From Devosia sp. Root436 (GTDB lineage: Bacteria; Pseudomonadota; Alphaproteobacteria; Rhizobiales; Devosiaceae): a stretch of 64,000 nucleotides of DNA. The stretch's first letter is position 1; every line of letters begins with the position of its first letter. Of this stretch, positions 40,600 to 49,972 are shown piece after piece. The position numbers and the translations under genes were made by a program. The notes beneath the pieces are model-generated. The model made no database searches. It worked only from the letters and a program-made list of their open reading frames with translations, and had not been told where the DNA came from. The stretch spans positions 62,001 to 126,000 of the forward strand of contig NZ_LMEM01000014.1 of assembly GCF_001426345.1 (NCBI RefSeq), written 5' to 3'.

Positions 40600-41874
40600 T
40601 CAAGGCGCGGTTCGGGCGATTTCGCGCCAGCCGATGTCTCGGCGGCAAAAGCCTTCTGGCCAAACAATCTGCTCCACACCTGCGTAAGCACGGCTTTGCG
40701 CCTCTTTCACGTCCCTGCCCAAAGCGGTGACGTTGAGCACGCGACCACCAGAGCTAAGTAAACGCGCGCCATCGCGGCGCGTTCCGGCGTGAAAGACCTG
40801 CAGAATATCGCTGTCGATCCCCTCGGCGCCCCTGATTTCGCTGCCCTTGCCATAGGCGCCCGGATAACCCTGCGTCGCCATGATGACGGTCAGCGCATAC
40901 TGGTCCTTCCACGCCACGTCATGGCCAGCCAGCGTTCCCGTCGCCGTGGCATGCAGCAGCGGTAGCAGGTCGCTCTCCATGCGCATGACAAGCACCTGCG
41001 TTTCGGGGTCCCCGAACCGCGCATTATATTCCACCAGCTTGGGCCCATCCGCCGTCAGCATCAGCCCGGCATAGAGCACACCCTGATAGGGCGTCCCCCG
41101 CGCCGCCAGCCCCATCACGGTCGGCCAGATCACCCGCGCCAGCACGTCCTCATAAATCTCGCGCGTCATCACCGGCGCCGGCGAATAGGCGCCCATCCCC
41201 CCGGTATTGGGCCCGGTATCGCCATCAAAGGCCCGCTTGTGGTCCTGCGCCGTGGTCAGCGGCAGGATGTCCTTGCCGTCGCACAGCACGAAGAGCGAAA
41301 CCTCCTCGCCCTCCATATATTCCTCGATCACCACTTCGGCGCCCGACGCCCCGAACGCCCCGGCAAAGCAGTCGATAATGGCCGCCTCGGCCTCCTCGAC
41401 GCTCATGGCCACGGTCACGCCCTTGCCCGCAGCCAGCCCATCGGCCTTGATGACGATGGGCGCGCCCTGCGTAGAGAGATACGCCAACGCCGCCGCCTCG
41501 TTGTCGAAGCGGCCATAGGCGGCGGTGGGAATATCCATCTCGTCGCACAGCGCCTTGGTGAAGCCCTTCGATCCCTCCAACTGCCCCGCCGCCTTGCTCG
41601 GGCAGAAGCAGGTGATCCCGGCCGCGCGCACATCGTCGCCCAGTCCGGCCACCACCTGGGCGTCAGGCCCCACGACGACAAAGTCGATGGCCATTAGCTT
41701 GCAGAAGTCGGTCACGGCCTTGTGGTCGGTAATGTCGATCACGACATTCTCCGCCACCGCCCCGGTCCCGCCATTGCCCGGCGCAATGAACAGCTTGGTC
41801 AGCTCAGGCGACTGCGCAATCTTCCACGCCAGCGCATGCTCACGCCCCCCCGACCCGATCACCAGAACCCGCAT
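40600..41874 (-). CDS. purD: Phosphoribosylamine--glycine ligase
   Basis: ATP-grasp ligase in purine synthesis, joining phosphoribosylamine and glycine. The 424-residue product begins MRVLVIGSGGREHALAW, has PSKAAGQLEGSKGFTK near 107 and the conserved ATP-grasp end YNARFGDPETQ near 287. Start ATG at 41874, divergent from the sigma factor gene. Confidence 0.96.
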   Translation of the reverse strand: MRVLVIGSGGREHALAWKIAQSPELTKLFIAPGNGGTGAVAENVVIDITDHKAVTDFCKLMAIDFVVVGPDAQVVAGLGDDVRAAGITCFCPSKAAGQLEGSKGFTKALCDEMDIPTAAYGRFDNEAAALAYLSTQGAPIVIKADGLAAGKGVTVAMSVEEAEAAIIDCFAGAFGASGAEVVIEEYMEGEEVSLFVLCDGKDILPLTTAQDHKRAFDGDTGPNTGGMGAYSPAPVMTREIYEDVLARVIWPTVMGLAARGTPYQGVLYAGLMLTADGPKLVEYNARFGDPETQVLVMRMESDLLPLLHATATGTLAGHDVAWKDQYALTVIMATQGYPGAYGKGSEIRGAEGIDSDILQVFHAGTRRDGARLLSSGGRVLNVTALGRDVKEAQSRAYAGVEQIVWPEGFCRRDIGWREIARTAP

Positions 41875-41995
41875 GCCATGCCTCCGTGCTTGTGCGGGCG
41901 TGATGCACGAGCCGGAAACAGGTGGCAATTGTTTTTGTAAGAAACCCGTCGCCGCCGCGACTGTTGATCCTGTGAGTAGAGCAAAGAGGCGAGGC

Positions 41996-42524
41996 ATGCT
42001 CCATCGGGCCAAACGCGAAGCGCAGTATCGGAGCATTGCCGACCGGCATGGCGCCGCCATTGCGCGTCTGGCCGCCGTTTACGAGAAGGACCCCGCCTTG
42101 CGGCAGGATCTGGAGCAGGACATCCACCTCCATCTCTGGCGGAGCCTCGACGGCTTCCGCGAGCAATGCAGTCTCAGCACCTGGACCTGGCGGGTGGCGC
42201 ATAATGTCTGCGCCCGCCATGTCGACAAGGCCGTGCGCTCCCGCTCGGCCGGTGACTGGATCGACATCGACAGCGTCGAACCGGCCGACCAGGCGGGCCA
42301 CGCCCGAACAGGCCACCGGCACGGCGCTGACCCTGGAGCGGCTCTATGCCCTGGTCGACCGCTTGCGGCCGACCGATCGGCAGGTCGTGCTGCTCTATCT
42401 CGAAGATGTCGATGCCGACGCGATTGCCGAGGTGACGGGCCTGTCGTCAGGCGCCGTCGCCACGCGCATCCACCGCATCAAGGCGCTGCTGGCGCAAGGA
42501 TTTCAGCCGGAGGCAGCGTTATGA
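41996..42524 (+). pseudogene. ECF sigma factor, frameshifted
   Basis: An ECF-type sigma-70 gene split between two frames. From the ATG at 41996, region 2 is seen (DLEQDIHLHLWRSLDGFREQ and STWTWRVAHNVCARHVDK). The second half, in the +1 frame, carries region 4 (RPTDRQVVLLYLEDVDAD, AEVTGLSSGAVATRIHRIKA) and ends at 42524, overlapping the next gene. Deleting one G from the GGG run at 42295-42297 joins them cleanly (DQAATPEQATG). Thus either a real one-base insertion or a sequencing error. As written, the first frame reads on into the downstream membrane protein gene. Confidence 0.75.
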
Positions 42525-43120
42525 CCACCTCGCCCGATTTCAACTCACCTGACCCCAAAGCCCTCTGGAAAGGACAGGCTATGACTCCGCAGACCTTGAC
42601 CGCCGAACTGCTCGAAACCCGCTCGCGGCGGCTCGATGACCGCATCGGCAAGCGCAATCGCTGGGAATATCTGGCGGGCCTGATTACCGGCACCGTCATG
42701 CTGGTGCTGGGCCTCTTCGTGCTGCTGTCCGGGCCGCTCGATCCGTCCGCCATCCTGGCCGGCGCGGGCTTCCTGCTGCTGGCGGCCGGCGCGGGCATCG
42801 CCACGCTGCAACTGCAACGCCGTACCGGTGGCGGCACGTCCATCGATGGCGGCACGGCGATCCTCGCCAGCTACCGCGCCGAACTGGTGCGCCAGCGCGA
42901 CGCGCTGCGCTCGATTATGCTGTGGTACGTGCTGCCCTTCGTCCCGGGCTTCCTGCTGATCTACGGCTCCGCCCTCTTCGCCGACGGCTTTGTCTGGGGC
43001 GCCCTGATCCCCGCCGGCATCACCATCGCCTTCCTCGTGTGGGTCTACCACGCCAACCGCAAGGCCGCCGGCTGCATCGACGACGAAATCAGGAAGCTGG
43101 ATCACCAGGCGCGCGGCTAG
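42521..43120 (+). CDS. Membrane protein downstream of ECF sigma factor, possible anti-sigma-like
   Basis: A 199-residue protein: soluble N-terminus (about 1-50) with a helix LLETRSRRLDDRIGKRNRWE, then two pairs of hydrophobic segments (near 52-90 and 131-178). Its ATG overlaps the stop of the sigma-factor gene (ATGA), suggesting coupling, and its position and topology would fit an anti-sigma factor, but no zinc-binding anti-sigma motif is seen. Confidence 0.7.
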   Translation: MTTSPDFNSPDPKALWKGQAMTPQTLTAELLETRSRRLDDRIGKRNRWEYLAGLITGTVMLVLGLFVLLSGPLDPSAILAGAGFLLLAAGAGIATLQLQRRTGGGTSIDGGTAILASYRAELVRQRDALRSIMLWYVLPFVPGFLLIYGSALFADGFVWGALIPAGITIAFLVWVYHANRKAAGCIDDEIRKLDHQARG

Positions 43121-43150
43121 TTGGGTGCGTGACTGCTGATGGAGCTACGA

Positions 43151-43274
43151 TACACCCTACCCACCGGGCGGCACCTCCCCCTATGACGGGGGAGGTTGGG
43201 AGGGGGTGTCGGTTGGCCCCGATATCGGGGCCAAACCTCCCCCACCCTTGATCCCTCCCCGCAAGGGGAGGGTG
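43151..43274. repeat. Palindromic repeat (family F) between the membrane gene and gshA
   Basis: ACACCCTACCCACCGGGCGG then CCTCCCCCTATGACGGGGGA then GGTTGGCCCCGATATCGGGG (a GGCCCCGATATCGGGGCC dyad at 43214-43231) and CCTCCCCCACCCTTGATCCC. Lies between convergent genes. Confidence 0.75.
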
Positions 43275-43347
43275 TCGACTGAAACGGCAGCGCAAAGCGC
43301 AGCCAAGCTCAACACAGGGACACCGTGTAGGGGTTAGCGCATAACCC

Positions 43348-44718
43348 CTACATCTCCGCTTCCTTGAACACCCGCGTCACATCCCCGTCCCATTCGCCGC
43401 GGAACTTGTCGATCCAGCGCTGGGCCGGCGACTTGGCCAGCCGTATCGTCTCTTCCAGCGGCGCCAGGTGGATGGTCTCATCCTTGCCCTGGGCGTTGCG
43501 CCGGCCGCGCCGCACCAGCCCGGCCTCGGCAATGCCCACGGCCTGCGCCGCTACATCGTAGAGATTGGATCGGTCATGCGGCGTCATCAGCGCCAGCCGC
43601 GGCACTTCGCGGCGCATCTCGTCGCGCTCCTCGCGCGTCCACGGTTCGATCAGCTCATAGGCCGCTTCCAGCGATACCGGGTCATAGAGCAGCCCGGTCC
43701 AGAACGCCGACAGCGCCGTCACCGATTTCTCGTCGCCCATATCGGCGCCGCGCATTTCGAGGAACTGCTTGAGCCGCACTTCCGGGAAAATGGTCGACAG
43801 GTGGTCTTCCCAGTCCTTGATCGTGGGCTTCTCGCCCGGCAATTGCGGCAGCTCACCGCGCAAAAACGCCCGGAAACTTTCGCCCGCCACATTCACATAT
43901 TGCTTGTCGCGGATGACGAAATACATCGGCACATCAAGCGCATAGTCGGCATATTGCTCGAAGCCGAACCCCTCGTCGAAGGCAAAGGGCAGCATGCCGG
44001 TGCGGGCATCGTCGGTATTGAGCCAGATGTGGCTGCGGAAACTGAGATAGCCGCTTTCCCGGCCTTCCGAGAAGGGCGAATTGGCAAACAAGGCCGTCGC
44101 CACCGGCTGCAGGGCCACCGCCACCCGCAGCTTCCGGACCATGTCGGCTTCGCTGGAAAAATCGAGATTGGCCTGCACCGTGGCCGACCGGAACATCATC
44201 GATGTGCCCAGCGTGCCGACCTTTTCCATATAGGGCTTCATGATGCCGTAGCGCGATTTCGGCATGGAACAGATCTGGTCGACCGACCATATGGGCGTCA
44301 CACCGAGGCCCAGGAAATGAATGTCGAGTGGCGCCGCCACCTTTTTGCTGACCCGCATATGCTCGGCCAGCTCCGCCGCCGTGCCATGCAGGTCCGCCTG
44401 CGGCGAGCCACTGAGCTCGAACTGCCCGCCCGGTTCCAGCGAAATGCCCCCGGCCACCTCGTCGTTGCGCAACCCGATCGGGTTCTCGCCATCGTAGAAC
44501 GGATGCCAGCCGGTCTCGGCCTGGATGCCATCGAGCAGCGCGCGGATGCCGTCAGGCCCTTCATAGGCCACCGGCCGCAGCGGATTGGTGTGGAACACAT
44601 GCTTTTCGTGTTCGGTGCCGATGCGCCATTCGCTCTCGGGCTTGGCCCCGCGCGCCATGGCCTCGATCAGGTCGGCCCGCGATTCGATTCTGGGCGAATG
44701 GGTGTCGGCGCCGGCCAT
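43348..44718 (-). CDS. gshA: Glutamate--cysteine ligase
   Basis: First step of glutathione synthesis, of the GCS2-type found in alphaproteobacteria and plants. The 456-residue protein has EWRIGTEHEKHVF near 29, ISLEPGGQFELSG near 90 and PKSRYGIMKPYM near 146. The start at 44718 follows AGAGGA. It is downstream of rsmE in the same orientation, an arrangement known from Hyphomicrobiales. Confidence 0.95.
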   Translation of the reverse strand: MAGADTHSPRIESRADLIEAMARGAKPESEWRIGTEHEKHVFHTNPLRPVAYEGPDGIRALLDGIQAETGWHPFYDGENPIGLRNDEVAGGISLEPGGQFELSGSPQADLHGTAAELAEHMRVSKKVAAPLDIHFLGLGVTPIWSVDQICSMPKSRYGIMKPYMEKVGTLGTSMMFRSATVQANLDFSSEADMVRKLRVAVALQPVATALFANSPFSEGRESGYLSFRSHIWLNTDDARTGMLPFAFDEGFGFEQYADYALDVPMYFVIRDKQYVNVAGESFRAFLRGELPQLPGEKPTIKDWEDHLSTIFPEVRLKQFLEMRGADMGDEKSVTALSAFWTGLLYDPVSLEAAYELIEPWTREERDEMRREVPRLALMTPHDRSNLYDVAAQAVGIAEAGLVRRGRRNAQGKDETIHLAPLEETIRLAKSPAQRWIDKFRGEWDGDVTRVFKEAEM

Positions 44719-44793
44719 GGGCAGTCCTCTGGAACTGAGGTGTTCAATACTGGCCGGGAACATAACGTTGCGTGGGCCGAAAGCAATCGCCTT

Positions 44794-45534
44794 TTATCGC
44801 CAATCGCCGATGATAGCTTGAATAACCGCCAAGGCCGCCACGGCCGCCGTGTCGGCCCGCAGGATTCGCGGCCCCAGGCTGACAGGCACCACATAGGGCA
44901 GGGCGCGCAATCTGGCGCGTTCCTCGTCGGCAAATCCCCCTTCCGGCCCGATCAGCAGGCCGACCGGGCGGCCCCGAAGCCCTTCAAGCGCCGTCACCGG
45001 CGAAGACGAAGCCTCGCCCTCATCGGCAAAAATCAGCGCCCGCTCCGCCGGCCAGCCATCGAGCAGCCGCTCTAGCGTCACCTCCTGCTCGACCGTGGGC
45101 ACAGCAAGCACTTCGCATTGCTCGGCCGCCTCGATGGCATTGGCCACCAGCCGCTCATGCTTGAGCCGGGACACCTGGGTAAACCGCGTCAGCACCGGCT
45201 GGATCGTGCCGGCGCCCATCTCCACCGCCTTCTGGATCACATAATCCAGCCGCTCCGTCTTGAGCGGCGCAAAGCCGTACCAGAGCTCCGAACGCGGCGT
45301 TTGCCCCGCGATCTGCTCGACCAGTTCGAGCACCACCGACTTCTTGGAATCACCGACGAGCCGGCACAGCCACGCCCCATCCCGCCCATTGAACAGCACC
45401 ACGTCGTCGCCAACCGACTTCCGCAGCACGGCGGCCAGATACAGCGACTGCTCCTTGCCCAGCGTGAGTTGCGCCCCCGCGGCAAGGTCCGGCGCGACAA
45501 ACAGGCGGGGCAGGGCGGCATGGCTACGGGGCAT
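44794..45534 (-). CDS. rsmE: 16S rRNA (uracil(1498)-N(3))-methyltransferase
   Basis: SPOUT-family methyltransferase for U1498 of 16S rRNA. The 246-residue product has the N-terminal PUA-like region (PRLFVAPDL near 9), QKAVEMGAGTIQPVLTRFTQ near 106 and the C-terminal knot motifs LLIGPEGGF and SLGPRILRADTA. The start at 45534 is chosen because the longer frame enters a repeat. Confidence 0.95.
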   Translation of the reverse strand: MPRSHAALPRLFVAPDLAAGAQLTLGKEQSLYLAAVLRKSVGDDVVLFNGRDGAWLCRLVGDSKKSVVLELVEQIAGQTPRSELWYGFAPLKTERLDYVIQKAVEMGAGTIQPVLTRFTQVSRLKHERLVANAIEAAEQCEVLAVPTVEQEVTLERLLDGWPAERALIFADEGEASSSPVTALEGLRGRPVGLLIGPEGGFADEERARLRALPYVVPVSLGPRILRADTAAVAALAVIQAIIGDWR

Positions 45535-45545
45535 AGGGCTGGGCT

Positions 45546-45697
45546 CCCCTTCTCCCCTTGTGGGAGAAGGTGCCCCGAAGGGGCGGATGAGGGGTTTCGG
45601 GCGCCACCATAAACGCTGTATGCGTGGAGAGAACCCCTCACCCTGATTTTCTGCTGAACGCAGAAAATCAAACCCTCTCCCACAAGGGCGAGGGGAA
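45546..45697. repeat. Palindromic repeat (family A) between rsmE and ubiA
   Basis: CCCTTCTCCCCTTGTGGGAG, AAGGTGCCCCGAAGGGGCGG and ATGAGGGG, followed by a distal part with the dyad GATTTTCTGC-TGAAC-GCAGAAAATC at 45645-45669 and CCCTCTCCCACAAGGGCGAG. The distal dyad resembles the internal dyad at 3536-3556. Divergent genes flank it. Confidence 0.8.
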
Positions 45698-45724
45698 ATG
45701 CGGAGCGTGTGGAAGGCCTCGCCC

Positions 45725-46654
45725 ATGACCGACAATACACCCACCTCCGTTCCCGACGCCAAACGCGGCAACTGGCTCGATCGCTACGCCCCTGCCTGGC
45801 TCAAGCCCTATGGCCGCCTCGCCCGCTGGGACCGCCCCATTGGTTTCTATCTCCTGTTCTGGCCCTGCGCCTGGGGTCTCGGCCTCGCCGCCGTCGCCAA
45901 CCCCGCCCAGGGTTTCGACTGGTGGACCGCCGTGCTGATGTTCATCGGCGCCATCCTCATGCGCGGCGCCGGCTGCACGTTCAACGACATCGTCGACCGC
46001 GATATCGATATGCAGGTCGCCCGCACCCGCCTGCGCCCGATTCCGTCAGGCGCCGTCACCGCCCGCGATGCTTTGGCCTTCCTCATCGCCCAGGCCCTGC
46101 TCGGCTCGGTCATCCTGTTCCAGTTCAATCGCTTCACCGTCTGGGCCGGGGTGGCCTCGCTGGTGCTGGTGGCCATCTACCCCTTCATGAAGCGCATCAC
46201 CTGGTGGCCACAGGCGTTTTTGGGCCTCGCCTTTTCCTACGGCGCCCTGGTCGGCTGGACCAGCCAGACCGGCGCCCTCGCCTGGCCGCCCGTGCTGCTC
46301 TATGCCGGAACTATCCTCTGGGTCATCGCCTATGATACCATTTACGCGTTGCAGGATATCGAGGATGACGCTCTCGTCGGCGTCAAATCCACGGCCCGCC
46401 TGTTCGGCGACCGGGTGAAGCCCGCAGTCGCCACGCTCTATGCCGGAGCCCTCATACTCTGGAATGCGGCATCGGTATTGGCGGGTGGTGGCCTCGTCTT
46501 CGCCACCTTGTCGCTCCTGGCCGCCGCCATGCTGGCCTGGCAGGTCTGGACAGTCGATGCGAACGAGCCCGACAATCCCCGGCTCCGCTTCGACAGCAAC
46601 AAATATGTCGGAATTGTCCTGGCCCTCGCGCTGTTAGCCGAGTGGGTGTGGTAG
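45725..46654 (+). CDS. ubiA: 4-hydroxybenzoate polyprenyltransferase
   Basis: Inner-membrane prenyltransferase that attaches the polyprenyl tail to 4-hydroxybenzoate in ubiquinone synthesis. The 309-residue product has the two Asp-rich motifs NDIVDRDID (near 91) and YDTIYALQDIEDD (near 202) and about eight hydrophobic segments. Start ATG at 45725. Confidence 0.95.
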   Translation: MTDNTPTSVPDAKRGNWLDRYAPAWLKPYGRLARWDRPIGFYLLFWPCAWGLGLAAVANPAQGFDWWTAVLMFIGAILMRGAGCTFNDIVDRDIDMQVARTRLRPIPSGAVTARDALAFLIAQALLGSVILFQFNRFTVWAGVASLVLVAIYPFMKRITWWPQAFLGLAFSYGALVGWTSQTGALAWPPVLLYAGTILWVIAYDTIYALQDIEDDALVGVKSTARLFGDRVKPAVATLYAGALILWNAASVLAGGGLVFATLSLLAAAMLAWQVWTVDANEPDNPRLRFDSNKYVGIVLALALLAEWVW

Positions 46655-46739
46655 TTCGCGTTAGCGAAATGCCGTGTTTTTCGGCCGCTTGGTGACGCCA
46701 GATGCTAACAGTCTGCTAGCCAATCGACCCCAAACGTCA

Positions 46740-46771
46740 AAAGGGCCGACCGCACCACCGGTCGACCCTTT
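46740..46771. terminator. Candidate hairpin terminator between convergent genes
   Basis: AAAGGGCCGACCG (46740-46752) pairs with CGGTCGACCCTTT (46759-46771) with one mismatch and a 6-base loop. It lies in the gap between convergent ubiA and the following minus-strand gene. The U-run is short, so strength is uncertain. Confidence 0.55.
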
Positions 46772-46797
46772 CAACGTGCTTTGGAGGAGCAGAAAAC

Positions 46798-47313
46798 CTA
46801 TGCGTCGGGCTGCATGCCCGGCTTGCGGCGGTTGAGGAAACGCGGGCGGCGACCGGCCTCGGCCACCAGCTTGCGGCGGCCCTGATGGTTGCCCACCATG
46901 ACCCCGTCGACCTGCTGGCTATAGGGCATGTAGGCGCCGTCGCCGGCCTTGATGAACAGCGGCAGGCGGAGCTTCTTGCCCCAGTTCTGCCACTCGGCCA
47001 CGACGTTGTGGTTGCCCTCTTCCTCGAACACCCGATAGTTCAATTCGCCGTCGGAATGGACCAGTTCGATCGAGCTGGTCAGCACGCCTTCCTCGGAAAT
47101 CCTTGTCGCCACGGCCACGCCGATGAATTCGGTCACCGGCACCTTGACCTTGATGGCCACGCCGCTCTGCTCGAGCATGCGGCGCACGGTAACGGTCTTG
47201 ACCGGGTCCTTGGGGCCGTTGTCGTTCGCCGCGACGAACCGGCGGTCTGCCAGCGCCGGGCGGCCGAAAGCCAGAACGACCGAGGTCCCTTCCATAGCGA
47301 CACCATGAACCAT
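46798..47313 (-). CDS. Conserved alphaproteobacterial protein, possibly DUF6101
   Basis: A 171-residue soluble protein containing RFVAANDNGP (near 26), a beta-rich middle (VKVPVTEFIGVAVATR, then SSIELVHSDGELNYRVF) and a basic C-terminus (RRPRFLNRRKPGMQPDA). I recall proteins of the DUF6101 family beside ubiA in related genomes, so that label is tentative. The start at 47313 follows AGGAAGG; an ATG at 47334 is also in frame. Confidence 0.7.
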   Translation of the reverse strand: MVHGVAMEGTSVVLAFGRPALADRRFVAANDNGPKDPVKTVTVRRMLEQSGVAIKVKVPVTEFIGVAVATRISEEGVLTSSIELVHSDGELNYRVFEEEGNHNVVAEWQNWGKKLRLPLFIKAGDGAYMPYSQQVDGVMVGNHQGRRKLVAEAGRRPRFLNRRKPGMQPDA

Positions 47314-47579
47314 TTGAATTCGCCTTCCTGTCAACTTCGAGAGCTGATTTTTGGTGCTCTCTTTGTAGGCCCACCATACCCCGGCCCCTTACCTGCCCCC
47401 TTAATCGGTTCGGTTAAGTTTATCTTGTTTTCCGAGAGGGTTAGCAGGGTCTTGCACCGGGTAGGGAGCGGTTAACCGCATGGGCTGCCGGCCTGTTAAC
47501 CCTGCCACATTTGCCGCCGCGATCACGCCATGCGGCGCGCCTCTTGCTCCAATCCCGCGCCAAGCCTAAAAGGCCCGCA

Positions 47580-48443
47580 ATGCCTGCTCCCGCCACCACT
47601 TACAGCGACGATCTCGAACTGCTCCGCTCCTCCGCGGTGGCGGCGGGCATCATTGCCAGCGGCTATTTCCGCCGCGACGTAAAGAGCTGGACCAAGGAGA
47701 ATTCCTCCCCGGTGAGCGAGGCCGATATCCTGGTCGATCGCTACCTGGCCGCGTCCCTCCTGCGGGCCCGCCCCGATTACGGCTGGCTGAGCGAGGAAAC
47801 CGCCGACAATCCGAGCCGCCTCAATTGCGACCGCGTCTTCGTCGTCGACCCCATCGACGGCACCCGCGGGTTCCTCCGCGGCGAGGACAGCTGGACCGTA
47901 TCATTGGCGATAGTCGAGAACGGCATCCCCGTCGCGGGCGTGGTCTATGCCCCGGCGCGTGACGAAATGTATGAAGCCGCGCGCGGCGAAGGCGCCCGTC
48001 TCAATGGCAAGCCGATCCGGCGCAGCCGCCGGGCCGGCGCCGCCCCGCTGATCCCGGCGCCCGGCGCCGTGCATCAGGAAATGCAGGCTGCCGGCCTCCA
48101 CTATACCCGCGGCCCGGCCTATCCCTCGCTGGCCTACCGGCTGGTCCAGGTGGCCACCGGCAAGCTCGACGGCGCCGTCGCCCGCCGCGGCAGCCAGGAC
48201 TGGGACATCGCCGCAGCGGCGCTGATCCTTGAGGAAACAGGCATCGGCTTTGCCGATGTCTGCGTCGGCTTCCCTCGTTTCAACAGACGTGATGTGCGCC
48301 ACGGGGCGCTTGCGGCGCTCAGCGACATGAGCCTAAAACCGCTGGTCCACGCGGCGCTGATCAAGGTCTATGGCTGTCCGGCTGCAGACACCGGCGATGC
48401 CGGATTGCCCATTCCTTCACACACGGACCTGACCGATGGCTGA
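47580..48443 (+). CDS. Inositol monophosphatase family / 3'(2'),5'-bisphosphate nucleotidase-like
   Basis: A 287-residue member of the lithium-sensitive phosphatase family with metal-site residues in LSEETADN (Glu72/Glu73) and VVDPIDGTRGF (Asp90, Asp93), and the later QDWDIAAAALILEE. CysQ-type PAPase and inositol monophosphatase are both possible. The ATG at 47580 overlaps no upstream gene; its last 8 bases overlap the DUF4170 gene. Confidence 0.88.
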   Translation: MPAPATTYSDDLELLRSSAVAAGIIASGYFRRDVKSWTKENSSPVSEADILVDRYLAASLLRARPDYGWLSEETADNPSRLNCDRVFVVDPIDGTRGFLRGEDSWTVSLAIVENGIPVAGVVYAPARDEMYEAARGEGARLNGKPIRRSRRAGAAPLIPAPGAVHQEMQAAGLHYTRGPAYPSLAYRLVQVATGKLDGAVARRGSQDWDIAAAALILEETGIGFADVCVGFPRFNRRDVRHGALAALSDMSLKPLVHAALIKVYGCPAADTGDAGLPIPSHTDLTDG

Positions 48444-48681
48444 AAAAGAAGATCCCTCCAAGCAGTTGCTGCATCTGGTGATCGGCGGCGAACTCTCGAG
48501 CCTCGAAGGCGTGACCTTCGCCGATCTCGACAAGGTCGATATCGTCGGGCTCTATCCGAACTATGCTTCGGCCTATGCGGTTTGGAAGCAGAAGGCGCAG
48601 ATGACCGTCGACAGCGCCCAGACGCGCTACTTCATCGTCCACCTGCACCGCCTGCTGGAACCGGAAACCCACAAGCCGTAG
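48436..48681 (+). CDS. DUF4170 family protein
   Basis: An 81-residue protein with LLHLVIGGELSSLEGVTFAD and GLYPNYASAYAVWKQKAQMT, the conserved pattern of DUF4170, a small alphaproteobacterial family of unknown function usually beside the phosphatase gene as here. The 8-base overlap with that gene suggests translational coupling. Confidence 0.85.
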   Translation: MAEKEDPSKQLLHLVIGGELSSLEGVTFADLDKVDIVGLYPNYASAYAVWKQKAQMTVDSAQTRYFIVHLHRLLEPETHKP

Positions 48682-48686
48682 CGATA

Positions 48687-48818
48687 GTGCCACGCCTCGT
48701 GGTTCGAGGGTCGCTACGCTCCCGCCTCACCATGAGGCTACTTGTAGCGCGGTGTCCCAGTAGCCCTCATGGTGAGGTGCGAGCTCTTCGCGAGCCTCGA
48801 ACCACGAGGGCGTGGCAC
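48687..48818. repeat. Palindromic repeat (family E)
   Basis: GTGCCACGCCTCGTGGTTCG at the left and CGAACCACGAGGGCGTGGCA at the right are near-complementary arms; inside, CTCACCATGAGGCTAC and GTAGCCCTCATGGTGAG form a second long stem. It is a copy of the element at 30849 and lies between convergent genes. Confidence 0.88.
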
Positions 48819-48820
48819 AC

Positions 48821-49972
48821 TTACTGAACCAGCGCCTCGATGATCGCCGCCATCGCCCCCGGCCCGCCGATCCGCTGCCGGCCGATATTGGCCAGCCGCC
48901 GGCGCTCCTCGTCATCACCGAGCAGCTTGCGCAGGGCCGCCCCGACGGCCGGAGCCTCCGCCGCAACCACCGTCCGCGCTTCCCCGAACAGCATCTGCTC
49001 GTCATTGAAGCGCGAGCGCCGGTCGCGCGGATTGACGAAGGTGATGGCCGGCTTGCCCAACCCCAGTGCCTGCACCGTTGCCGTGCCCGCCTGCGACAGC
49101 ACCAGGTCCGACGCCGCCAGCAGGTTGCCCATCGCCCCGCCGCGCGCCATGTGGATGGTCAAATCCCCATCCGACAATTCCCCCAGATCGGCTGGTTCGG
49201 TGCTCAGGAGCGACGTACGCTTGAGCCCTGTCTTCTTGGCGAGCTCATCCACGCTGATGCTGCCGGCGACGGCCAGGAATACGTCCGGGCGCAGCCCGGC
49301 CGGCAGGGTGCGCAACGCATTGACCTGCAGGGCAAAGCTCTCGGCCGTGAGCGCCCGGCTTCCCGGCAGCAGCGTGACGGCCAGTGGCCGCGTGTGCCGC
49401 GACGGCGCGTCATAGTCGCCATGGGGGATGGCATCCATCATCACATTGCCGGCCGAACGGGCATCGACGCCAATCTGTTCGAGCGAACGCGCCAGATTAT
49501 CGGCGCGGCAGAACACCGTCCTGCAGGCGCGCTTGATGGTCCAGCGCTCCGGGCTGGAATAGAGCCGGGCAGAACCCGTCTTGTAGACATCGAGATAGTA
49601 GAGGTCGCGATGGCCGGTCACGGTGCAGGCCAGCACGCCCACCATGTCCCCGACCACGACCACGCGATCATATTTGCCTTTGATCTTGCGCAGGAAGTTG
49701 AGCGCCGGAGGCACCGTGCCCAGGCCGCCGGTGGCGATATCGCGCCGCAACGAGCCCTTGACGTTGCGCCAGCCCTCCGAGGCCAGCGTGGCGCGCGGCC
49801 CCACGATAGGGCAGACGCCGGCATAGGCATTGCCCGCCCCGATCATCGGATAGGCTTCCACGATCGCCGAACTGGGCATACGCGCAACAATCGCGGCCGC
49901 GATGGCATCCTCGCCATGGCCGTTGGAAATGAACAGGAACCGGTTTTGGCCCGACGCTTCGGCCGCCACCAT
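48821..49972 (-). CDS. Lipid-A-disaccharide synthase-related glycosyltransferase-like protein
   Basis: A 383-residue protein with FISNGHGEDAIAAAIV near the N-terminus, a central nucleotide-binding region (PLAVTLLPGSRA near 202), and SDLVLSQAGTATVQALGLGKP near 302, a GT-B-type donor-site pattern. This matches the LpxB-related proteins of unknown substrate. Start at 49972 shares one base with the stop of the upstream DUF2093 gene (TGATG). Confidence 0.8.
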   Translation of the reverse strand: MVAAEASGQNRFLFISNGHGEDAIAAAIVARMPSSAIVEAYPMIGAGNAYAGVCPIVGPRATLASEGWRNVKGSLRRDIATGGLGTVPPALNFLRKIKGKYDRVVVVGDMVGVLACTVTGHRDLYYLDVYKTGSARLYSSPERWTIKRACRTVFCRADNLARSLEQIGVDARSAGNVMMDAIPHGDYDAPSRHTRPLAVTLLPGSRALTAESFALQVNALRTLPAGLRPDVFLAVAGSISVDELAKKTGLKRTSLLSTEPADLGELSDGDLTIHMARGGAMGNLLAASDLVLSQAGTATVQALGLGKPAITFVNPRDRRSRFNDEQMLFGEARTVVAAEAPAVGAALRKLLGDDEERRRLANIGRQRIGGPGAMAAIIEALVQ

